From JABDQA01 sp963759125 (GTDB taxonomy: Bacteria > Desulfobacterota > Desulfobulbia > Desulfobulbales > Desulfocapsaceae), in NCBI GenBank assembly GCA_963759125.1, contig CAVWXN010000005.1, positions 930,001-994,000 on the forward strand: a stretch of 64,000 nt of DNA. Direction: 5' to 3'. Below, piece after piece: positions 58,035 to 64,000 of the stretch. The notes below the pieces were generated by a model. That model was not told the origin of the DNA. It searched no databases and saw only the letters and a program-made list of their open reading frames with translations. Within the stretch, counting starts at the first letter, position 1. Each line of letters opens with the position of its first letter. A program made the position numbers and the translations under genes.

Positions 58035-59492
58035 TCAATTCTGATAATTGCTCGATTCCTTGACCACGGTGCGGGCAAGATTGGAGAAGACCAGGTAATG
58101 CACCGGCAGGACGCTGTACCAATAGAGCCTGCCGAGCACACCATGGGGTATGAAATGGGCGGTTTGGACCAGTTGTTCAGGCTGCACATCGAACTCAAGC
58201 CAGGCCTGGCCCGGCACCTTCATCTGGGCATAGAGGAGCAACCGCTTTCCTGGCTTGATATCGACGACTTTCCAGAAATCGAGGGCATCGCCAACCCTGA
58301 GTTCTGAGGTGTCCCGTCGCCCTCGGGACAGACCGTAACCGCCGGATAATTTGTCCAGCGCACCACGGAGCCGCCAGAGAAAGTTATATCTGAACCAGCC
58401 ATTGCGGCCTCCCAGGGCGCATACTGATCGATAAACCGCATCTTGGCTTTCCTGGTTCTCATAGGGGACAATTCGGGTGTCCCTGAGCACGGCTCCGGCA
58501 GGGTCATCGAAGTCTTTTATGTCGCAGGCCTTGTCGCTGCTGCTGTCACACCAGCGGCTGAGTATCTGGTTCTGTTCAAGTTCATGCATGGCCCGGGCTA
58601 CACTTTCGGTGTAGGACAGCGGCTCGATTGCCGGGAAAAACATTCTGGCATGGTCATTTTCTTTTACCGTTTCGCTTTTCAGGCCTTCCACGAGCGAGGC
58701 AGCGACCCGGTAGGGCACAGAGGTGAATAGTATAAGCCAGTAAGAAGAGATTCTCGGGGAGAGGACCGGTACCGGGACCAGATAGCGGCGCAGCCCCATT
58801 ACTCCAGCCGCCTGGGTGATCATCTCCTGAAAGGTGATTTTTCCGGAACCAATATCGACAACGAGGTTCTCCTCAGTCTGCAGTTCGATGGATTGCTCCA
58901 GATAGGAAATCACATCATCTATGCCGATCGCTTCAGTCCTGGTGCGCACCCAGCGCGGAGTGAGCATGAAGGGGAGTTTATGGCAGAGGTTTCGAACTAT
59001 TTCGAAGCTGGCACTGCCGGAACCGACGATCACCCCGGCCCGGAACCAGATGGTGGTAATCTTGTCCGGTTCTGCAGAAAGGGTTTCTCCTGTCTCGATT
59101 CTGCTGAGCAGGTGCTTGCTGGCACTGGACCGGTTGCCCAGTCCACCAAGGTAGACTATCCTTCTGACGCCGGCGGCGATAGCTGAACGACGAAAATTTT
59201 CTGCGCTCTCCAGATCCAGTTTTCGGTAGTCCTCATCGGAGCCCATAGAATGGATCAGATAGAAGGCGGTATCTACATCTTTTAAAGCCTGGGCGAGCGT
59301 GTCCGGCTCAAAGGTTGTCCCTTCAGTGACCTCCACCGATTCAGCGGTAGCGGCCTGTACTTTGCGGCGATTTCGGACGAATAGGCGCAATCTGTAACGG
59401 TTACCGGCGAGCAGGTGATGGGTGAGCCTCCGGCCGATATATCCGGTTGCCCCGGTAATGAGGACGATGGGTTTTGCGTGCTGCTCAGACAT
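58035..59492 (-). CDS. SDR-type NAD(P)-binding protein with DUF2867 domain
   Basis: A 485-residue protein. Residues 8-250 are an extended (atypical) SDR Rossmann domain: VLITGATGYIGRRLTHHLLA (glycine-rich loop), AFYLIHSMG, VYLGGLGN. From about 350 the DUF2867 domain follows (YNFLWRLRGALDKLSGGYGL, RVGDALDFWKVVDIKPGKRL, FDVQPEQLVQTAHFIPHGVL and GRLYWYSVLPVHYLVF). Such proteins are NAD-binding oxidoreductases or regulators of unknown substrate, often near lipid genes in Gram-negative bacteria. It lies 105 bases downstream of DUF2878 on the same strand and may belong to the lipid operon. Confidence 0.88.
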   Translation of the reverse strand: MSEQHAKPIVLITGATGYIGRRLTHHLLAGNRYRLRLFVRNRRKVQAATAESVEVTEGTTFEPDTLAQALKDVDTAFYLIHSMGSDEDYRKLDLESAENFRRSAIAAGVRRIVYLGGLGNRSSASKHLLSRIETGETLSAEPDKITTIWFRAGVIVGSGSASFEIVRNLCHKLPFMLTPRWVRTRTEAIGIDDVISYLEQSIELQTEENLVVDIGSGKITFQEMITQAAGVMGLRRYLVPVPVLSPRISSYWLILFTSVPYRVAASLVEGLKSETVKENDHARMFFPAIEPLSYTESVARAMHELEQNQILSRWCDSSSDKACDIKDFDDPAGAVLRDTRIVPYENQESQDAVYRSVCALGGRNGWFRYNFLWRLRGALDKLSGGYGLSRGRRDTSELRVGDALDFWKVVDIKPGKRLLLYAQMKVPGQAWLEFDVQPEQLVQTAHFIPHGVLGRLYWYSVLPVHYLVFSNLARTVVKESSNYQN

Positions 59493-59597
59493 GGTGCCTA
59501 CCCTTCTTGCTGATCATTAAACAGAGCCGCCCTGGCAGATCCCTTTTCCGGCATGGGGCTGCAGCTCTTTATGTTTTCCGCCTGGTTGAACCGTTCT

Positions 59598-60158
59598 TCA
59601 GAGTTTACCTTCCAGGGCCGAAAATGTACCTGCTTTTTTCATCGCCCGATGATGATTGCTGCCCCCGGCGTCTCGTGGGGCAAGTCTGTTGGCGATTGCC
59701 ATGGCAAGCGGCCAGAAAAAGGCCCAGACGATCGCCAGCAGCGCCACTGAAGTGAACAGTGTTGTATTGAAAGTGGCCGACCCGGCCTTCACTCCGGCCC
59801 AATAGGCCAGTGGACCGCCTATGGCGGCAAACAGCGAGCTGAGCAGCGGTCTCCCTTTGAGCCAGCGGAGGCTGTGATTGGGCAGAATGGCAAGGGCCAG
59901 CCAGATCACCGCCAGCCAGAACGGGATTGGTACTCCGTCCACACGATAGGAGATCAGACCGGTAGAGCTGATCATCCCGTCAATGACCAGACCGGCCAAA
60001 AGCAGTATGAGCATCATCTGCAGGTCGGCTCTGCGGAGTGGTGACCAGAGCAGATGTCCGATAAGCAGGACAAGAGAAAAAAAGGCGCCGCTATCGCCTT
60101 TGAACACGCAAAGAAACCAGACGATCTGATAGATAAGTACATTGACGGCAAGAGACAT
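59598..60158 (-). CDS. DUF2878 membrane protein
   Basis: A 186-residue inner-membrane protein with about five to six helices (NVLIYQIVWFLCVFKG, FFSLVLLIGHLLWSPL, MMLILLLAGLVIDGMIS, PFWLAVIWLALAILPNHSLR) and the DUF2878 marks R-V-D-G-V-P-I-P-F-W and LPNHSLRWL. Function unknown, but it regularly accompanies cyclopropane-fatty-acid-synthase-like and FAD oxidoreductase genes. Its ATG abuts the stop of that gene (TAA-ATG). Confidence 0.85.
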   Translation of the reverse strand: MSLAVNVLIYQIVWFLCVFKGDSGAFFSLVLLIGHLLWSPLRRADLQMMLILLLAGLVIDGMISSTGLISYRVDGVPIPFWLAVIWLALAILPNHSLRWLKGRPLLSSLFAAIGGPLAYWAGVKAGSATFNTTLFTSVALLAIVWAFFWPLAMAIANRLAPRDAGGSNHHRAMKKAGTFSALEGKL

Positions 60159-61409
60159 TTAGTTGATCTCCGACCTGAAGTGCGGCTTGGTTGCCACCAG
60201 GTGCACGACACTTATTGAGCGCTCCCTGAAACCGCCCTCGCAATAAGCCAGATAGAAATTCCAGAGCCGCCTGAAACGGTCGTCGTAGCCTTTGAGCTCA
60301 AGGCTTTCAAAGGTTTGGTTAAAAGCGATTCGCCAGTCATTCAGGGTTCTTGCGTAGTCGATACCGAAATCGTCAAGCCCCCTTACCACCATATCTGTTT
60401 TTTGGGCAATCAGATTGAGCATCACCTTGTTGGCCACCAGGCAGCCACCAGGAAAAACGTGACGCTGAATGAAATCCACTTCTTTGATGTATTTGTCATA
60501 GTTCTGGTCGCTGATAGTAATTGCCTGGATTACCATTCTTCCGTCTTTCTTCAGGAGATTGCCGCATTTGGCAAAATATCCCGGCAGATATTGATGGCCG
60601 ACCGCCTCGATCATCTCGATGCTGACCAGTTTGTCGAACTTGCCGTCGAGATCCCGGTAATCCTGCTGCAGCAGGGTGATTTTGTCACTGAGCCCAGCCT
60701 TTTCGATCCTTCGTTTCGCCTCCTGATACTGGGCCTCGGAGATGGTGGTGGTGGTCACCCTGCAGCCGTAATTGGCTGCCGCGTAAATGGCAAATCCACC
60801 CCAGCCCGAGCCGATCTCGATGACATTGTCGTCCGGTTTGAGATCAAGTTTTCTGCAGATCATCTCAAGCTTGTGGACGGCAGCTTGCTCAAGATTGCTT
60901 GTCGTGTCCGGGTAGATGGCCGATGAGTACATCATCCTGCTGTCGAGAAAGGCAGCATAGAGGTCGTTGCCCAGATCGTAGTGGGAGATGATATTGCGCC
61001 TGGCTCCTGATTTGTTGTTTCGATTGCGGCGATGCAGCAGCAGCCGATACGGTTTGAATACCCAGCCAAATTTTTTTTCCAAGCGGTCGAGCACAGCCAT
61101 GTTCCGAGCTATGACGCGGACCACTGCAACCAGGTCGCTGGTGTCCCACAAGCGGTCTATATAGGCCTCGCCGGCGCCAATGGAGCCACCCAGGATAACC
61201 TTTGAATAAAACCGTTGGTCAAGGACCGTGAGGTGGGCTGATAGATCTCTATCGGTACCGAAATTGAGCACCTCTTCGCCGTCACAGATGGTCAGATGGC
61301 CATGGTTGAGATGGTTCATGAATCTGAGAAAAAGGGCTTTTGCCCAGCGATCAGTCATTGACCCGCTGCGTTCCTCTGACCTCTCGGCGGTCGTGGTCAA
61401 CGTGTTCAT
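60159..61409 (-). CDS. Cyclopropane-fatty-acid synthase-like phospholipid methyltransferase
   Basis: A 416-residue SAM-dependent enzyme from ATG 61409, with AAGGAGG before it; the longer frame to 61472 is not needed. An N-terminal SCP2-like/CFA lipid-binding region precedes the class I methyltransferase domain: DNVIEIGSGWGGFAIYAAAN (SAM loop), then VTTTTISEAQ and VSIEMIEAVGHQYLPGYF with the bicarbonate-site-like Glu, and FIQRHVFPGGCL. In the same gene context, homologues alkylate phospholipid acyl chains; some make cyclopropanes, others methylate the chain. Its ATG overlaps the DUF1365 stop by four bases (ATGA). Confidence 0.92.
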   Translation of the reverse strand: MNTLTTTAERSEERSGSMTDRWAKALFLRFMNHLNHGHLTICDGEEVLNFGTDRDLSAHLTVLDQRFYSKVILGGSIGAGEAYIDRLWDTSDLVAVVRVIARNMAVLDRLEKKFGWVFKPYRLLLHRRNRNNKSGARRNIISHYDLGNDLYAAFLDSRMMYSSAIYPDTTSNLEQAAVHKLEMICRKLDLKPDDNVIEIGSGWGGFAIYAAANYGCRVTTTTISEAQYQEAKRRIEKAGLSDKITLLQQDYRDLDGKFDKLVSIEMIEAVGHQYLPGYFAKCGNLLKKDGRMVIQAITISDQNYDKYIKEVDFIQRHVFPGGCLVANKVMLNLIAQKTDMVVRGLDDFGIDYARTLNDWRIAFNQTFESLELKGYDDRFRRLWNFYLAYCEGGFRERSISVVHLVATKPHFRSEIN

Positions 61410-62146
61410 ATTTCCTCCTTGACATAGGGCTGGTAGGGAATGCCTTTGATAAAGAGTTTCAATGCCTGCCAATGAATTCCTGCCATAATAAAGACCGACA
61501 TGGCCGGTTTACGCAGGAGAAGGCGGCGGGCAGATTTATTGGTAAAGGGCTGGCGCTGTAGATGCAGGCCTGCCTGGAAGATGTGGCCGCGCTGGTCATG
61601 AACTCCGAGGTTTATACCGACAGAATCTCCAGGCGGCTCTATCCTCCAGCGGTAGACCTGGCCGTGGCTCGGGTTGAAAGGGGAAACCTTGAAGTTTTTG
61701 TCATCTTCCACTTCCGTCTGACTTCCATTCAATAGATAGGCGTAATGATGCCTCTCGTTCCAGGGAGTATTTGAGACCTCGGCCAGCAGGTGAGAGGGTG
61801 CTCCATCCCCGGTAAATCCAAAGTAGAAGTTAACCGGGCTGAAATAGAGTCCCAGGGTACGCAGATTGAGCAGGCCAAACACTTTTCCGCTCACCTCCAC
61901 TCCTGTCAAGCGGCCCATTTCTTCTTTGACACAGGTGGACAGGGAACGTTGGCAACTGCCCAGGTAATCCGACCGTCTGAAGCGGCTCAAGGCCCACCTG
62001 GTTGTTGAAAAATAGCGACCGAGAGCCGGTTGGCTGTCTATCTCGTCGAGGTCGAGATACCACATGAAAAAAGGGTATTTGAAGCGGTGCGGTTTGGGCA
62101 GAAACCGTTCGTGAACGATATGGCCGGTATAAAGTGCCGAATCCAT
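61406..62146 (-). CDS. DUF1365 protein
   Basis: A 246-residue DUF1365 protein. It begins MDSALYTGHIVHERFLPKPH and has FKYPFFMWYLDLDEID, GRVRLLTNLRTLGLYFSPVN-type block (LLNLRTLGLYFSPVNFYFGF), EVSNTPWNERHHYAYLL and KVSPFNPSHGQVYRWRI. The family is always near FAD oxidoreductase and CFA-like genes and is thought to act on lipids, without a proven reaction. Its stop overlaps the CFA-like gene start and its ATG overlaps the FAD gene stop at 62146, so the genes are translationally coupled. Confidence 0.9.
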   Translation of the reverse strand: MDSALYTGHIVHERFLPKPHRFKYPFFMWYLDLDEIDSQPALGRYFSTTRWALSRFRRSDYLGSCQRSLSTCVKEEMGRLTGVEVSGKVFGLLNLRTLGLYFSPVNFYFGFTGDGAPSHLLAEVSNTPWNERHHYAYLLNGSQTEVEDDKNFKVSPFNPSHGQVYRWRIEPPGDSVGINLGVHDQRGHIFQAGLHLQRQPFTNKSARRLLLRKPAMSVFIMAGIHWQALKLFIKGIPYQPYVKEEI

Positions 62147-63387
62147 CAGTCACCCTCCAGCATAGTGCAGACTCTCAACCCACTGCGAACTCCGTCTTCA
62201 TGAAATCCGTTGTGCCAATAAGCCCCGCAATAATGTACCCGGTCGATGCCTGAAATCTGCTGCCACTGCGCTTGGGCCTCAATCATGGAGGTGGTGTAGA
62301 GCGGATGACTGTAGCGAAATTCGGAGATGATATGGCGCTGATCCACATCCTGGTTGAGGGTCACCAGGTAGGTGTGTTTTTTTTGCAGACGCTGCAGGAT
62401 ATTCATATTGTAGGTCAGGGTGCTCTGTGCTGCTCCGCGGCCGGTGATCCGATAATTCCAACTGGCCCAGGCCCCTTTTCGTTGGGGCAGATGGGATGTA
62501 TCGGTGTGCAGTATCACGTGGTTGTCCGAGAACTGGAACTGTGAGAGAATCCGGCGCTCGTCGTCGCTGGGCTGCTGCAGAATGGCCAGGGCCTGGTCAC
62601 CGTGACAGGCGAAGACAACGTGGTCAAATCGGGTGATTTCTTCGTTGCTCTGCACCATGACGCCATCCGTGGTTCGCTCCACACCTGTGACAGGAGTGCT
62701 TAGTTTGATGCGGTCCCGGAACCCAGCTGTAAGCGGTTCGATATAAGAGCTGGATCCGCCCTTGATCGAATACCACTGCGGTCGGTTGGTAAGATCCAGG
62801 AGGCCGTGGTTGTCAAAGAAGCGGACGAAAAAACGCAGAGGGAAATCCAGACAATCTTCCGTACCCATGGACCAGATGGCCGCGATCATCGGCAGCAGGT
62901 AATTATCCTTGAACAAAGAAGAGTAATTGGAGCGCTGCAGGTATTCACCGATGGTTGCCTCAGCATCAGAGCCGGCAATGGTCCTCACCTCTTTGTTGAA
63001 CCGGTTGATGTCGCTCAACATCCGGTAGAATCGCGGCCGCAATAGATTTGACCTCTGGGCGAACAGGGAGTTGATATTGTTGCCGTTGTACTCGAGGTCG
63101 AGGCTGTCGTTGCGCACCGAAAAGCTCATCTCGGTTGGCTGATAGCCGACGCCGATCTCTTCCATGAGAGCGATGAAGCTCGGGTAAGTGCGGTCGTTGA
63201 AGACGATAAAGCCGGTGTCGACGGCGGCCTGTTCGTCGTCGAACTCGGTCTGCACCGTGTGGGTGTGGCCGCCGATATAATCGGCCGCCTCGAAAAGCGT
63301 TACCTCGGCCCCCTTCTTGTTGAGATGATAGGCGCAGGTCAAACCGGCAATCCCGGTGCCGATGATGGCGATATTCTTATCTTCCAT
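62146..63387 (-). CDS. FAD-dependent oxidoreductase (amine-oxidase fold, desaturase-like)
   Basis: A 413-residue flavoprotein of the amine oxidase/phytoene desaturase fold: NIAIIGTGIAGLTCAYHLNK (dinucleotide-binding GxGxxG), EAADYIGGHTHTVQTEFDDE, FIVFNDRTYPSFIALMEEIG, and the C-terminal FAD end HYCGAYWHNGFHEDGVRSGL. With the DUF1365 and CFA-like genes it forms the conserved core of a phospholipid acyl-chain modification cluster; in Rhodobacter a similar set is linked to furan fatty acids. Its start overlaps the SDR stop by 11 bases. Confidence 0.92.
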   Translation of the reverse strand: MEDKNIAIIGTGIAGLTCAYHLNKKGAEVTLFEAADYIGGHTHTVQTEFDDEQAAVDTGFIVFNDRTYPSFIALMEEIGVGYQPTEMSFSVRNDSLDLEYNGNNINSLFAQRSNLLRPRFYRMLSDINRFNKEVRTIAGSDAEATIGEYLQRSNYSSLFKDNYLLPMIAAIWSMGTEDCLDFPLRFFVRFFDNHGLLDLTNRPQWYSIKGGSSSYIEPLTAGFRDRIKLSTPVTGVERTTDGVMVQSNEEITRFDHVVFACHGDQALAILQQPSDDERRILSQFQFSDNHVILHTDTSHLPQRKGAWASWNYRITGRGAAQSTLTYNMNILQRLQKKHTYLVTLNQDVDQRHIISEFRYSHPLYTTSMIEAQAQWQQISGIDRVHYCGAYWHNGFHEDGVRSGLRVCTMLEGD

Positions 63388-64000
63388 TCTTCACCATTCG
63401 CTGCGAGAGTCTGATCAACAGCGCCTCGGGGATCAGGGAAAGGGCTTTGAGGATAAAGGTGAATCGTTTGGGAAAATGAATTTCGAGCCGACGCTTTTCT
63501 ATGCCGCGGCGAATTCGGTTCGAGGCCTCCTCGACGCTGAGACGAAACGGCATGGGGAACTCATTGCGATCGGTCAGCGGTGTCTTCACAAATCCGGGAC
63601 ATACCAGACTCACATCTATCTGTTCCCGGTAGAGGTCGATGCGCAGGGTTCTGATCATGTATTCGATGGCAGCTTTGGAAGCGCCGTAAGCTTCGGCGCG
63701 GGAGAGCGGCAGATAGGCAGCCGAGGAGCCCACCGCCACCAGGTGCGGTCGTTCCCCCTGTCTGAGCAGCGGCAGCACCCCCTCTATGGAGACTGCCATT
63801 GATTCGACGTTGGTGCGCATGACCCTGCTGACCAGATCACTGTCGAATTGGGGCAGATCAACATATTCGCACGACCCGGCGTTGAGGATGGCAAGATCGA
63901 TCGGGGTCATTGCGGTGAACCAGTCCCGTGCCATGTCGCGGTCTTCCAGGTCTATCCTGACCGCCTGCAGCCCCTCAGCGCTGAGTTCGTCGAGTGCCTT
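63377..64000 (-). CDS. SDR-family oxidoreductase (N-terminus beyond window)
   Basis: The C-terminal part of a short-chain dehydrogenase/reductase; the frame is open to the window edge. Visible motifs are LAILNAG (the NNAG-type motif), SSAAYLPLSRAEAYGASKAA with the catalytic Ser, Tyr and Lys (YGASK), and SLVCPGFVKTPLTDRNEFPM. The glycine-rich nucleotide-binding motif lies upstream of 64000. It is the first visible gene of the lipid operon and overlaps the FAD oxidoreductase gene by 11 bases. Confidence 0.93.
   Translation of the reverse strand, partial: KALDELSAEGLQAVRIDLEDRDMARDWFTAMTPIDLAILNAGSCEYVDLPQFDSDLVSRVMRTNVESMAVSIEGVLPLLRQGERPHLVAVGSSAAYLPLSRAEAYGASKAAIEYMIRTLRIDLYREQIDVSLVCPGFVKTPLTDRNEFPMPFRLSVEEASNRIRRGIEKRRLEIHFPKRFTFILKALSLIPEALLIRLSQRMVKNGR

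Noticed and set aside
1..64000. CRISPR arrays and tRNA or rRNA genes
   Set aside because: No regularly spaced repeats of the right size, no tRNA T-loop sequences in a cloverleaf context, and no rRNA-like stretches were seen by eye; a tRNAscan-SE and CRISPR search would settle it.

Overview
The window is a 64 kb piece of a bacterial chromosome, probably from a Desulfobacterota (deltaproteobacterial) anaerobe related to the Desulfobulbales. This is inferred from gene content, not from a marker tree. The clues are rubrerythrin, a molybdenum-cofactor/formate-dehydrogenase accessory set (moeA, moaA, a MOSC protein, fdhD, mobB), a fused DHH-CBS-tRNA nucleotidyltransferase, a SmtA-like methyltransferase, and a LexA/ImuB/DnaE2 mutagenesis cassette. 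No rRNA, tRNA, CRISPR array, prophage or insertion sequence with a transposase was seen.

Layout. 1-5.6 kb (minus): a truncated methyltransferase, then mnmE, jag, yidC, yidD, rnpA and rpmH, the classical rpmH cluster without dnaA. 5.9-12.9 kb: moeA, an AbrB-like protein, an M24 peptidase, a divergent-anion transporter, a thioredoxin-like protein, moaA and a MOSC protein. 12.9-20.4 kb: an HD-GYP protein, an AraC-type regulator, rubrerythrin, an exported protein, an XPB-like helicase and typA. 20.4-23.9 kb: an AT-richer, gene-poor accessory island with a MITE-like repeat, a sulfotransferase and a perfect palindrome. 23.9-32.1 kb: Nudix, HAD, OB-fold, GDSL, glgX, a DUF1566 protein, alaC and a LysE exporter. 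32.2-38.2 kb: lexA, DUF72, imuB and dnaE2, followed by a second copy of the MITE. 38.4-50.5 kb: acyl-CoA ligase, FadL-type porin, site-2 protease, the CCA/DHH fusion, xerD, rpsU, glcD, ddl, fdhD and mobB. 50.5-57.9 kb: an MscS channel, serS, tatC, DUF523, an outer-membrane protein, a lipocalin, a PNPOx-like protein and a 55-residue protein. 58-64 kb: a lipid-modification operon (SDR, FAD oxidoreductase, DUF1365, cyclopropane-fatty-acid-synthase-like, DUF2878, DUF2867 SDR).

How parts work together. The lexA operon has a consensus sigma-70 promoter overlapped by palindromes, and it encodes a Y-family protein that has lost its catalytic acidic residues but keeps a clamp-binding motif next to an error-prone polymerase. 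It is best read as a DNA-damage-induced mutasome in which a DUF72 protein takes the usual place of ImuA. The molybdenum genes are scattered but form one pathway that would serve formate dehydrogenases or other Mo/W enzymes outside the window.

Main caution. Seven otherwise normal genes carry eight single-base frameshifts, every one of them one extra base. Two more reading frames are cut by an in-frame TGA. Restoring one base gives products of family length each time. Consensus-sequence errors are the simplest explanation, but real decay or, for the TGA cases, selenocysteine has not been excluded.
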